64,000 nt of DNA from Limosilactobacillus kribbianus. Its GTDB lineage: Bacteria > Bacillota > Bacilli > Lactobacillales > Lactobacillaceae. The notes beneath the pieces are model-generated. The model worked only from the letters and a program-made list of their open reading frames with translations, did no database searches and had not been told where the DNA came from. Both the position numbers and the translations under genes were made by a program. Every line of letters starts with the position of its first letter. The first letter of the stretch is position 1. Where the stretch lies: NCBI RefSeq assembly GCF_026413145.1, contig NZ_JAOVYZ010000004.1:1-64000 (forward strand), written 5' to 3'. Shown piece by piece: positions 1 through 7,506 of this stretch.

Positions 1-33
1 TATTTAATTTTAAAAAGCAACGCTGTTTAAAGC

Positions 34-84
34 AAAGAGTGAGCCTTCATTCACACAAATTGTGTAAATAAAGGCTCACTCTTT
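34..84. terminator. bidirectional intrinsic terminator
   Basis: A 14-bp perfect inverted repeat (arms AAAGAGTGAGCCTT at 34-47 and AAGGCTCACTCTTT at 71-84) has T-rich flanks, so it could terminate from either side. The gene it serves lies left of the window on the plus strand. Confidence 0.75.
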
Positions 85-88
85 TGGT

Positions 89-286
89 ATCCCAAATGTC
101 AATAGCTTAACTTAATGACATTGGGGAATTAACCTAGCCTCTTTGCTGTTATATAGCTTATAAATGCTACAGCGCGGTAGCTGGCTGGATTCCGAACGTT
201 GATAAATCAACGCCCGGAACACCTAGCCAGCCTCGCGGGGGTGGGAAGACGAACTCGCAAGCGAGCTCTGTCCCACCGCCTTTTTT
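89..286 (+). ncRNA. candidate structured small RNA ending in a terminator
   Basis: No open frame here looks real, but the plus strand folds into three consecutive hairpins. The first is at 89-125 (CCCAAATGTCA with TGACATTGGGG). The second, at about 188-232, is nested: GCTGGCT/AGCCAGC outside, TTCCG/CGGAA next, GTTGAT/ATCAAC at the tip. The third, at 236-279, has GGTGGGA/TCCCACC outside CTCGC/GCGAG and is followed by six T. This arrangement suits a roughly 200-nt small RNA or a long structured 3' UTR of an upstream gene. I do not recognise the family: it lacks 6S, SRP, tmRNA and RNase P signatures. No convincing promoter was found. Confidence 0.3.
235..286 (+). terminator. intrinsic terminator, plus strand
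   Basis: The GGTGGGA/TCCCACC stem with an internal CTCGC-AA-GCGAG hairpin is followed by GCCTTTTTT. The U-run lies on the plus strand only, so this ends plus-strand transcription convergent with lepB rather than terminating lepB. Confidence 0.75.
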
Positions 287-289
287 AGT

Positions 290-895
290 TTACTTATCGT
301 AGAAATGTTGCCATTCCTTGTTGACGTTTTGGCGGGCCACCTTGGTCCCCGTCCATGACGGCACCTTGACGACCCCGTCAATCTTGTTCTTCGGCACGAA
401 GCCCCAGTAACGACCGTCGTTTGAGACGCTCCGGTGATCCCCAAGGACGAAGTATTCGCCAGCCGGCACTTTGGTTGCGCCATTATGCTTGAGCCAGCTA
501 TTCTGAACAGAAATGCTCTTCAGCGTCCAGTTGCCGGTTCCGGCATTCCGCTGCTTCGTGGAGATGTAGCTCTGGTCGATCTTCTTGCCGTTGACGTAGA
601 TATTACCATTCTTTGACTTCACCGTGTCACCCGGCAGGCCGATCACCCGCTTGACGTAGTCGGTCTTGACGGCCACCTGGGGATCAACCCCGTTGGCGTC
701 AAAGATGACGACGCTGCCGCGGTGAATCTTCGACCGTTTCAGACAAAAGACCCGTTCGTTATTCTGTAGATTGGGCTGCATTGATGGCCCGTCGACCCGC
801 ACGATTTGGAAGAAAAACTGCTTGATCAGCAGGGCAATCAGTAACCCGATGACGATCGGGACCACCCAGCTCATCACTTGTCGAAATGATTTCAT
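290..895 (-). CDS. lepB: signal peptidase I
   Basis: Type I signal peptidase, the membrane serine protease that removes signal peptides from proteins exported by Sec. The 201-residue protein has one N-terminal membrane segment (about 10-32) and then the catalytic domain outside the membrane. The nucleophile is Ser38 in GPSMQPNL and the general base is Lys82 in YVKRVIGLPGD. The later family box is visible as GEYFVLGDHRSVSNDGRYWG. The length is typical of Gram-positive SipS-like enzymes. It starts 20 bp downstream of murE and is probably co-transcribed with it, because no promoter fits in the gap. The start ATG is preceded by GTGAGG. The identification is secure; which paralogue of the organism this is cannot be told. 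Confidence 0.96.
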   Translation of the reverse strand: MKSFRQVMSWVVPIVIGLLIALLIKQFFFQIVRVDGPSMQPNLQNNERVFCLKRSKIHRGSVVIFDANGVDPQVAVKTDYVKRVIGLPGDTVKSKNGNIYVNGKKIDQSYISTKQRNAGTGNWTLKSISVQNSWLKHNGATKVPAGEYFVLGDHRSVSNDGRYWGFVPKNKIDGVVKVPSWTGTKVARQNVNKEWQHFYDK

Positions 896-915
896 GCGTT
901 CTTTGCCTCACTCTA

Positions 916-2466
916 TTATTTTTCAATCTCGGCGACATAGTCCCGGGCAACCTTGCTGTCGGAAGCGTATGGCACGTTGACGCCCTTAATCTTTTGGTAA
1001 GGGTCCTCACCCTTCCCTGCTATGACCACAATATCACCTTTAACGCTGTGGTCAATAGCATTCTTGATTGCCGTCTCCCGGTCCATGATGAAGTCGACCG
1101 TACCGACCTGGTCATGGTCAATGTAGGAGTCGATTGTTTCGGCAATCTTAACCGGGTCCTCAAAGCCCGGATCATCGGTCGTCAGGATTACCCGGTCCGG
1201 GCTTTCCTCGGTCAGAGCCTTGCCCAACCCTGGCCGGCGTGAGATACCCTTGTCCCCGGCCGAACCCAGGACAACCGTGACCTTGCCGGCATTGGTCTGG
1301 CGCTTTAAGAAGGCCAGGAGCCGCTTGGTGCTGGCGTAGTTGTGGGCGTAGTCGACATAGATCGTCCCGTGATCCTTGGTGGCAATCATTTCCATCCGCC
1401 CCTTGATGTGAACGTGATCGAGTGTGTCGACGGCGTCCTGAGCGCTGGCCCCGGCCAGGCCGCTGGCGATAATCGCCGCCACGGCGTTCCCTTCGTTGTA
1501 GTCCCCGGGCACGCTCGTCGTGTAGCGGTGATCGAGTTGCAGCTGTTTGGCGTTGTCAGAGAGGGCGTCCAGCTGGAACTCGCTCTCGTGGAGATTCTCT
1601 AGGTCGTTGCGGTACTCGAAGTCGAGCTGACGATCATCGGGCAAACTGACCTTCGCACCGTGGCGAGCGAAGAGATAGATGTTCTCCGGCTGCGTCGTTG
1701 CCTTGGCCGTGTAGTAAACATCGGTGAAGTTCTGCGTCTCGGCGTTGATCACGCAGACGTCAGAATTGACCAGCAGCTGTTCCTTGCAGTGCAGGTAGTC
1801 CGCAAAGGTCGGGTGTTCGTTGCGGCCGATATGGTCCGGCGTGATGTTGAGGAAGATCCCGACGTTATACTTCAAGCCGTAGACCCGCCGCTTCTTGTAA
1901 GCCTGGGAGGAAACCTCCATTACCAGGTGGGTCATGCCGTTGCTGACGGCTGCCCGCATGTCGTGGAAGAGATCCAGTGATTCCGGCGTCGTCAGGTCGG
2001 ATTTGAACTGGTCACCAGGGTTGTGACCGAGAATCCGATCAAGAGTGGAGAAGAGGGCTACGTGCTGCTTCGTGGCCGCGTCCAAGACGTGGTCGGCGAA
2101 GTAGGCTGTCGTCGTCTTCCCCTTGGTTCCCGTGATGGCAATGATGAAGAGGTCGTTCTGCGGGAAGCCGTAGAAGGCTGCTCCAAGCAGGGCCATTGCC
2201 TTTTGCTCGTCCTTGACGATGATCGCCGGCAGTCCCTGGCCTTCCGGATACTCCTGCTCGGCCACGTAAGCGATGGCACCCTTCTCCTTAGCCATCGTCA
2301 GGTACTTGGGCAGGAAGTTCCCTTTGCAAAAGAACAGGGTTCCCGGCTTGACTTGCCGCGAGTCGTAGGAAACGGCGGTCGCGGTGAATTCACTTAAATT
2401 GCTGACGTGATCCAGAAGATGGTGTTCACGTAATAACGCTAATGCTGGCGTAACATGCAATTCCAT
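916..2466 (-). CDS. murE: UDP-MurNAc-tripeptide synthetase, MurE type
   Basis: Cytoplasmic Mur ligase that adds the third, diamino acid residue to UDP-MurNAc-L-Ala-D-Glu during peptidoglycan precursor synthesis. The 516 residues show the N-terminal UDP-binding domain (SYDSRQVKPGTLFF at about 33-46), the ATP loop GTKGKTT at 113-119, the Mur central domain (LNITPDHIGRNEH) and the C-terminal domain with KGRMEMI and TTDDPGFEDP. The DDP motif in place of DNP(A/N) argues against meso-diaminopimelate as substrate. Lysine or ornithine is expected, since both occur in Limosilactobacillus walls, and the sequence does not decide between them. AGAGGAGA lies upstream of the ATG. It is followed directly by lepB. 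Confidence 0.95.
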   Translation of the reverse strand: MELHVTPALALLREHHLLDHVSNLSEFTATAVSYDSRQVKPGTLFFCKGNFLPKYLTMAKEKGAIAYVAEQEYPEGQGLPAIIVKDEQKAMALLGAAFYGFPQNDLFIIAITGTKGKTTTAYFADHVLDAATKQHVALFSTLDRILGHNPGDQFKSDLTTPESLDLFHDMRAAVSNGMTHLVMEVSSQAYKKRRVYGLKYNVGIFLNITPDHIGRNEHPTFADYLHCKEQLLVNSDVCVINAETQNFTDVYYTAKATTQPENIYLFARHGAKVSLPDDRQLDFEYRNDLENLHESEFQLDALSDNAKQLQLDHRYTTSVPGDYNEGNAVAAIIASGLAGASAQDAVDTLDHVHIKGRMEMIATKDHGTIYVDYAHNYASTKRLLAFLKRQTNAGKVTVVLGSAGDKGISRRPGLGKALTEESPDRVILTTDDPGFEDPVKIAETIDSYIDHDQVGTVDFIMDRETAIKNAIDHSVKGDIVVIAGKGEDPYQKIKGVNVPYASDSKVARDYVAEIEK

Positions 2467-2555
2467 TTTAATTGATCTCCTCTGATACTTTCTCTTAAAA
2501 GTCTATTATTTCATCTTTTAAGGGAAAAGTGAATATTTAGGCAACAATCAGCTAA

Positions 2556-2594
2556 AAAGAAGGTGGGTAAAAAGCGCTGGGCCTTTCACTCACC
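2556..2594 (-). terminator. terminator of the folate operon
   Basis: Read on the minus strand, AAGGTGAGTGAAA pairs with TTTTTACCCACCTT, followed by CTTTTT. It sits directly after the folP stop codon and insulates murE-lepB from the folate operon. Confidence 0.75.
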
Positions 2595-3752
2595 TTAATC
2601 CTGTTGACCCGCCGGCTTATACCAGTAGGCTTCCTCGATCCGTTTCAGCAGTTCGACAAGCTGCTTGGTTTCCTGGACGTCATGCGCCCGGATGACCCGG
2701 CCGCCGCCAAAATACATTGCTGATTCCGCGATCAGAGTTACGGGCAGGCGGTCCTGCTTGGCGAGGCCGAAGAGCTTCTTGCCAAAGCCCTTGCGCGAAA
2801 TAGCTACTAACAGCGGCAAGCGGAAGCGATTCAGCTGGGCGATGTTGTGCATCATTGCCAGGTCCTGGTCGCCGTCCGCTACCTTGGCATAGCCGATCCC
2901 TTGGTCGAGACAAATCCGATTCCGATCAATCCCGGCATCAACCAGCTGGGCAACGTTTTGTTCAAAGAAACGAATCATCTCCGTCGTCAGGTTGTCGTAC
3001 TCGCTCGTCCGGTTGGAGTGCATGGTGACCAGACCGGCCCGACTGTGCGCCAGCAGTTGCCGTTTCTCCGGCGTGTCAAAGCCCTGAACGTCGTTGATAA
3101 TGTCAACACCCGCGTCCAGGGCAAACTCCATCACGGGCAGCTTATAGGTATCGACCGCCAGTGCCACCTGCGGGAAGTTTTTCTGGAGAAATTCAATTGC
3201 CGGCTTGATCCGGGCAATCTCCTCCGCAGGACTGATCTCATGAAAGCCACCGGGGCGGGTCGTTTGGCCACCGACCTCGACCACGTCGGCTCCCGCTTCA
3301 ACCATTCGCTGGGCTTGGTCTTCCATCGTCTGGGTGGTATTGTATTGGCCACCGTCATAGAAGGAATCGGGGGTGACGTTGAGAATTCCATAAACAATTC
3401 CCCGTTCATTCAGATCAAACGTGTGCCGCCCCGCCCGCCAGATAATCCGGTGGGCAGTGTGAACTCGTTTAAGCGAATCTATGAGCTCCGCGTCCGCGGG
3501 CCAGGCCTGCTGGATTGCCCTTGCCAGTGGTGCGAGGGCCGCGCTTGGCAAAAGGAATTGCAGGCGTGACTGCGCCGGGTCTTCCACTAGCGGGCAATCA
3601 AAATGCTGCAAAAAGTCCCGGACTGCCTTTAACTGCTCCGGACGTGCCTGCCAATTGAGGGCCAGCTGTTGGTGATCCCGGACCGCCGCGGCCAAGATGG
3701 CAGCGGCTAGGCTGGTTTGCTTCTTTTCGATTGGTTCCTCGCTAATTTTCAT
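2595..3752 (-). CDS. folP: dihydropteroate synthase with N-terminal extension
   Basis: Condenses 6-hydroxymethyl-7,8-dihydropterin pyrophosphate with p-aminobenzoate to give dihydropteroate; the sulfonamide target. Of 385 residues, the first 115 or so have no counterpart in the usual enzyme of about 270 residues. The catalytic TIM barrel then runs from YGILNVTPDSFYDGG (121-135) through GGQTTRPG, the AVDTYK strand, INDVQGF, VTMHS and AISRKG to RAHDVQE near the C-terminus. All family motifs are intact. It is the last gene of the operon and overlaps the preceding gene by 11 bp, so it is translationally coupled. The role of the N-terminal part is unknown. Confidence 0.95.
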   Translation of the reverse strand: MKISEEPIEKKQTSLAAAILAAAVRDHQQLALNWQARPEQLKAVRDFLQHFDCPLVEDPAQSRLQFLLPSAALAPLARAIQQAWPADAELIDSLKRVHTAHRIIWRAGRHTFDLNERGIVYGILNVTPDSFYDGGQYNTTQTMEDQAQRMVEAGADVVEVGGQTTRPGGFHEISPAEEIARIKPAIEFLQKNFPQVALAVDTYKLPVMEFALDAGVDIINDVQGFDTPEKRQLLAHSRAGLVTMHSNRTSEYDNLTTEMIRFFEQNVAQLVDAGIDRNRICLDQGIGYAKVADGDQDLAMMHNIAQLNRFRLPLLVAISRKGFGKKLFGLAKQDRLPVTLIAESAMYFGGGRVIRAHDVQETKQLVELLKRIEEAYWYKPAGQQD

Positions 3753-4341
3753 TGCGGCATTCTCCTAACTTTTTAATCATTGCTCTTACTGCTTGGCCCC
3801 GTACCAGGTAGGAACGGCGCTCTTCAAATGGCAGCTCCGCCAGGGTTTGCGATGATCCCTGGGGAATCAGAATCCGGTCAAAGCCCCGGCTATACTGTCC
3901 CCGCTGGTTAGTAGCCACTTGACCGTGCAGTTCCGCCTGAACACGAGCAATAATCCTGTTGTTGTGGGCGCAGACCAGCCAGGAAACCATCGTGAACTCC
4001 CGGCGCCGTCCCCGTAATTTAGCCAAAATCCGCTCATCGTAGGCTTCCGGCGTTGGGCAATCCGCCAGATCACGGGCTGTGGTGACGCCCAGCCAGTCTG
4101 GAACAGCCGCCAATTGCAGCCCCGAATCATCGGCCAGCACGTATTCGCTGGGAAGGGCCCGACTGACGGTCAAAGCCTTGTTTGTCGCATTTTCCCGGTA
4201 GCTAACCGTGCTTTCCGGCGGGAACTGCTGGCGAGGCGCCAGGTCGGTGTAGGCCCGACCCGAATTGCCGGTCCATTTCAGCAGGCGTTGCAGCTCCGCA
4301 ATCTTACCCCGGTTATGGGTGGCAATTACAAACTGCGTCAT
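3742..4341 (-). CDS. HAM1/RdgB-family nucleotide pyrophosphatase in the folate operon
   Basis: Member of the ITPase/XTPase superfamily, which hydrolyses non-canonical NTPs to NMP and pyrophosphate. The N-terminal ATHNRGKIAEL (7-17) and LADDSGL (69-75) are classic. The motif that is normally close to GVYSARY is degenerate here (GVTTARDL), so the substrate pocket may have changed. The gene lies between folC and folP, overlapping both (4 bp ATGA overlap with folC). No Nudix-type FolQ is seen in the operon. The position suggests that it removes pyrophosphate from dihydroneopterin triphosphate, the step between FolE and FolB. The fold is clear; the folate role is inference from context. Confidence 0.85.
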   Translation of the reverse strand: MTQFVIATHNRGKIAELQRLLKWTGNSGRAYTDLAPRQQFPPESTVSYRENATNKALTVSRALPSEYVLADDSGLQLAAVPDWLGVTTARDLADCPTPEAYDERILAKLRGRRREFTMVSWLVCAHNNRIIARVQAELHGQVATNQRGQYSRGFDRILIPQGSSQTLAELPFEERRSYLVRGQAVRAMIKKLGECRNEN

Positions 4342-5591
4342 GATTCTAATTCCTTAATTAGGTAAAAGGACCCCGTTACCAGGATGATATCGTCGGGCCG
4401 GGCCATTTCTTGCGCCAGCTGCAGCCCCTGGCGAGCATCAACAGTTGCTTGCGCCTCCGGGATGAATTCCTGAAGAGCAGCGGTTGACAGGGCCCGCTGG
4501 TGGTTATCCGGGCTGGTGACGATGATTTTAGCGGCCACCTGTTGATAAAGCCGGATCATCTGGTGCCAGTCCTTATCCGCCAGGAAGCCGACCACCATAA
4601 TCAGCCGGCGATCCGCGAACTCCTCGTGGATCGTCTCCACCAAGCGCTTGGCAGCATCCGGGTTGTGAGCCCCATCCAAAATCGTCAGGGGGTGACGGGC
4701 AACTACCTGCATCCGGCCAGGGATGGCGATCGTTGCCATCGTCGCCGTGAAAGGCTCAAAATCAGGCAACACACCCTGGTACACCAGTAAGGCAATCAGG
4801 AGAGTGGCGGTGCGGAGATTATCATGTTGGAAGGTCCCCAGCAAATTAAAGTGTCCAGAAAGGCGGGTCACCCCGGCACGTAGCCGAACTGTTTCACCAT
4901 GTGCCTCAAGCGCAATCCCGTCCGCTAGCAGTAGGGGCACCTCAGCTTGTCGGCAGCGCTGTTGGATAATTTGCTTGACCTCTTCATCCTGGTTAGGCGC
5001 CAGGATTGCCACCTTAGTCCCGGACTTAATGATTCCGGCCTTGGCGCTGGCAATCTCCTTGATCGTAGAACCCAGGATCCGGGTGTGGTCGAGGGCCACG
5101 CGGGTAATCACCGCCGCCGCGGGCGCATCAATCGCGTTAGTAGCGTCATCCTGGCCGCCCAGACCGCACTCGATGACCGCCCAGTCAACTTGTTGGTCGG
5201 CAAAGTACTGGAGCATGATCAGGGTCCACCATTCAAAGACGGAGATCTGCTGAGGCTGAATGTCCGTCGGCAGCTGTTGGCAGATTTGCTCGTAAGTCCG
5301 CACAAAGTCCTCCTTGGCGATCATTTCATCGTTAATCCGGATCTGTTCGCGCTGATCAACCATCGCCGGGCTGGAGAAGTAGCCCACCTGAAAGCCGGCG
5401 CGCTGAAGAGTTTGCTCAATCAACGCGCCGGTCGAACCTTTGCCGTTGGTGCCGGCGATATGAATGATCTTAAAGCGGTGATCCGGCCGCTTCAATGCAT
5501 CTAAGACTCGCTGCAGAAGCGCGACCCGGTCGTCTTGGCCACCCAGCATCGCCTGGTTCATTTGTCCTGTTAGTTCTTCGTAGGTTAACAT
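4338..5591 (-). CDS. folC: folylpolyglutamate/dihydrofolate synthase
   Basis: Mur-ligase-related cytoplasmic enzyme that attaches glutamate to dihydropteroate or folates using ATP. The 417-residue length is usual. The P-loop is AGTNGKGST (46-54), YFSSPAMVDQREQIRIN is the omega-loop region, GLGGQDDATNAI follows, and the C-terminal domain contains ILDGAHNPDAA and VTGSFYLI. It starts inside the end of folE (7-bp overlap) and ends in a 4-bp overlap with the HAM1 gene. Whether it has dihydrofolate synthase activity, folylpolyglutamate synthase activity or both cannot be read from the sequence, but its place in the pathway operon favours the first step being included. Confidence 0.94.
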   Translation of the reverse strand: MLTYEELTGQMNQAMLGGQDDRVALLQRVLDALKRPDHRFKIIHIAGTNGKGSTGALIEQTLQRAGFQVGYFSSPAMVDQREQIRINDEMIAKEDFVRTYEQICQQLPTDIQPQQISVFEWWTLIMLQYFADQQVDWAVIECGLGGQDDATNAIDAPAAAVITRVALDHTRILGSTIKEIASAKAGIIKSGTKVAILAPNQDEEVKQIIQQRCRQAEVPLLLADGIALEAHGETVRLRAGVTRLSGHFNLLGTFQHDNLRTATLLIALLVYQGVLPDFEPFTATMATIAIPGRMQVVARHPLTILDGAHNPDAAKRLVETIHEEFADRRLIMVVGFLADKDWHQMIRLYQQVAAKIIVTSPDNHQRALSTAALQEFIPEAQATVDARQGLQLAQEMARPDDIILVTGSFYLIKELES

Positions 5592-6157
5592 TGGTAATCC
5601 CTCGTTTGCTGTAAAAATTCCTGTCGGAGAGCCAGGTCGGTTTTAAAGGCTCCGGTAAACTTATCAGTGTAGGTAAACTGCCCCGTCTTTCGGATCCCCC
5701 GCATTTCCATGCACATGTGCCGCGCCGCTACGGAGACGGCAATTCCATCCGGCGTCAGGATCCGTTGCAATTCGTGAACTAGGTCGGTCGTCACCCGTTC
5801 CTGCATCCCCGGCTTCTTGGTCACAAAGTCAACGAGACGGGGAATCTTGCTGAGGCCAATCACCCGGCCATCTTTCGGCACATAAGCCACGTTGGCGTAC
5901 CCAAAGAAGGGCAACAGGTGGTGCTCACACATCGAATAGAAAGGGATATGCTGAATCAGCACCATCTCCGGCAGGTCATCGACGTGGAAAACCTTGTAGT
6001 TGGTGAAATCCTCGGGCCGATGATCGAGCGAGGAGAAAATTTCCGCGTACATCTTAGCGACCCGCTGAGGAGTCTCCACCAGCCCCTCCCGCGTCGGATC
6101 TTCACCCAAGGCAACGATCAAATCATGCACTGCCTGCTCAACTTTTACTTGGTCCAC
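5585..6157 (-). CDS. folE: GTP cyclohydrolase I
   Basis: Opens the GTP ring to make 7,8-dihydroneopterin triphosphate, the first committed folate step. The 190 residues include the zinc-binding signature MCEHHLLPFFG (Cys77, His80), IGLSKIPRLVDF, and the second zinc motif RHMCMEMRG near residue 150. This is the zinc-dependent IA type, not FolE2. The start overlaps the end of folK by 13 bp and the stop overlaps folC by 7 bp, which fits a tightly coupled operon. Confidence 0.97.
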   Translation of the reverse strand: MDQVKVEQAVHDLIVALGEDPTREGLVETPQRVAKMYAEIFSSLDHRPEDFTNYKVFHVDDLPEMVLIQHIPFYSMCEHHLLPFFGYANVAYVPKDGRVIGLSKIPRLVDFVTKKPGMQERVTTDLVHELQRILTPDGIAVSVAARHMCMEMRGIRKTGQFTYTDKFTGAFKTDLALRQEFLQQTRDYQC

Positions 6158-6660
6158 ATTAACACCTCATTTGAAAACTTCTTCTTAATCCAATTCCGAT
6201 CCGGCGTCACCTGGAGCAAGTGGGCAACCTCCTCGTAATGTTCGTCGTCACTTGTCAGGGCCTCCAGCGTCGGTACCAAGACAAAGCGGCGGTTGGCCAT
6301 CTCCGGGTGGGGAACAGTCAGCGTCGCAGTCTGGATATGCCGCTGGTCGTAGTAGATAATGTCCAGGTCGATCGTCCGGGGTCCCCAGTGAACAATGCGT
6401 TTTCGGTGAAGGGCCTGTTCAATCGCGTGCAGGTAATCCAGCAACTCCTGAGCACTCAACGTGGTCTGAAGTACCGCTGCGATATTGTAAAAAGATTGCT
6501 GCTCGACTCCCCCGACTGGCTCCGTCTCGTAGATCGAAGAGAGACTGGTCAGCTTGATCCGGTCATTTTCACCAAGCATCTGAACCGCTCTTTGCAGGTT
6601 GGTCAGGCGCTCCCCGATGTTGGTTCCAATGCTCAGAACGCTCTCAATTGGTATGGTCAT
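6145..6660 (-). CDS. folK: 6-hydroxymethyl-7,8-dihydropterin pyrophosphokinase
   Basis: HPPK transfers pyrophosphate from ATP to hydroxymethyl-dihydropterin. The frame is open up to 6705, but homology starts at MTIPIESVLSIGTNIGERL, so I place the start at 6660, giving 171 residues and a 17-bp overlap with folB. Family motifs are visible: SIGTNIGERLTNL, SIYETEPVGG, QQSFYNIAAVL and the substrate/magnesium loop GPRTIDLDIIYYD, followed by VPHPEMANRRFVLVPTLEA. It is the second gene of the operon. Confidence 0.95.
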   Translation of the reverse strand: MTIPIESVLSIGTNIGERLTNLQRAVQMLGENDRIKLTSLSSIYETEPVGGVEQQSFYNIAAVLQTTLSAQELLDYLHAIEQALHRKRIVHWGPRTIDLDIIYYDQRHIQTATLTVPHPEMANRRFVLVPTLEALTSDDEHYEEVAHLLQVTPDRNWIKKKFSNEVLMWTK

Positions 6661-7045
6661 TTGTAAAGTGAACCTCGATTTCTGCGTTATCCAATACCCC
6701 GTCAATTGGCAGGTTGTACTTGCGTATCTTCAACCGAATCTCCTGCAAACGGGGAAACTTCTCCAGCAACGACTGGCCTAGGTGGTTGGCCAGGCTCTCG
6801 ATCAGTTGGTAATGGTGGTCCTGGACGAATTGCCGGATGGCCTCGTACACGTCGGCGTAACTAACTGTCTCGTCTAATTGGTCGTGAACGACTGCCCGCT
6901 CAATCGGGTAGGTCATCTCGCAGTCAATTTCCAGTTTTTGACCCAGCTGACGTTCGGCGCTAAAAACCCCGTTGTAAGTATGGAAGACCATGTTGTTCAA
7001 TCGTATTTTGCCGATCGTAATCACCCCATCTATTAAAATCATCAA
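6644..7045 (-). CDS. folB: dihydroneopterin aldolase
   Basis: Converts 7,8-dihydroneopterin to 6-hydroxymethyl-7,8-dihydropterin and glycolaldehyde. The small single-domain protein has the family start IGKIRLNNMVFHTYNGVFSAER, the strand YADVYEAIRQFV and LIESLANHLGQSLL. The coordinates use the longest ATG frame (133 residues). The real start is doubtful. The ATG at 7045 has no Shine-Dalgarno and lies only about 6 nt from the predicted transcription start, whereas a strong GGGGTGAT (7027-7020) sits 8 nt before an in-frame ATC at 7015. Starting there would align the N-terminus with homologues (M-G-K-I-R). First gene of the folate operon. Confidence 0.93.
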   Translation of the reverse strand: MMILIDGVITIGKIRLNNMVFHTYNGVFSAERQLGQKLEIDCEMTYPIERAVVHDQLDETVSYADVYEAIRQFVQDHHYQLIESLANHLGQSLLEKFPRLQEIRLKIRKYNLPIDGVLDNAEIEVHFTNDHTN

Positions 7046-7057
7046 TTCTTTAATTTA

Positions 7058-7086
7058 ATCATACTGTACGACGAGGGTTTCGCCAA
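7058..7086 (-). promoter_or_regulatory. promoter of the folate operon
   Basis: On the minus strand the -35 TTGGCG (7081-7086) and -10 TATGAT (7058-7063) are separated by 17 bp. Predicted transcription starts near 7051. It is the only good sigma-A match upstream of folB. Confidence 0.7.
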
Positions 7087-7172
7087 GAGATTTTGCCCAA
7101 GAAATCCCCCATTCATTCGCCTATTAATCATGAAATAGACTTCACAAAATAAAATTGTTCGTGTTCATTAGT

Positions 7173-7209
7173 GGCAAAAGAAAAGCTAGCTTCGAGCCGG
7201 AGCTAGCTT
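7173..7209 (-). terminator. terminator of a tiny minus-strand unit
   Basis: A perfect 9-bp stem (AAGCTAGCT at 7183-7191 and AGCTAGCTT at 7201-7209) is followed on the minus strand by TTTTCTTTT. It closes the short unit that holds the small frame at 7282-7404. Confidence 0.7.
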
Positions 7210-7281
7210 GAACAATGTTTTAATTTTGGTGTTCTCATTACTAATTATGTTCGATCGAGGTATTAACTTCTTAACTCAATG

Positions 7282-7404
7282 CTAGTGACCATCAAATTCA
7301 AAGCCCATTGGTATCACATACCTTTCATGTTCCACCAACAACAACTTTAAATTACTGCTCGAATCATCTTTACCATTTGTAATCACCTCATTTGCGTTGG
7401 TCAT
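7282..7404 (-). CDS. possible 40-residue small protein
   Basis: Small frame between a candidate promoter (minus-strand TTGTAA, 17 bp, TATATT, about 7421-7449) and the terminator at 7173-7209. The peptide starts MTNANEVITNGKDDSSSN and ends EHERYVIPMGFEFDGH; it is soluble and matches nothing I recognise. The upstream AGAAAAGG is closer to the ATG than ideal. A stronger Shine-Dalgarno (GAGGTGATT, 7381-7389) precedes an overlapping 9-codon frame at 7347-7376 in another phase, so either, both or neither may be translated. The rest of 7087-7460 shows nothing else. Confidence 0.3.
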   Translation of the reverse strand: MTNANEVITNGKDDSSSNLKLLLVEHERYVIPMGFEFDGH

Positions 7405-7460
7405 TACCTTTTCTACACTTATAATATACCACATTATGGTACCGCTTACAAGCCCGCAAT

Positions 7461-7495
7461 AATAAAAAGCACACCCATTTTAAGAGCGTGCTTTT
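7461..7495 (-). terminator. terminator of asnB
   Basis: The minus strand shows AAAAGCAC paired with GTGCTTTT (7465-7472 and 7488-7495), then TATT. It lies 12 bp after the asnB stop. Confidence 0.75.
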
Positions 7496-7506
7496 CAGTG
7501 CTGATC

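Noticed and set aside
886-5504. Long plus-strand frames opposite lepB, murE and the folate genes
   Set aside because: They are mirror frames produced by GC-rich third positions of the real minus-strand genes; they lack ribosome sites and any domain.
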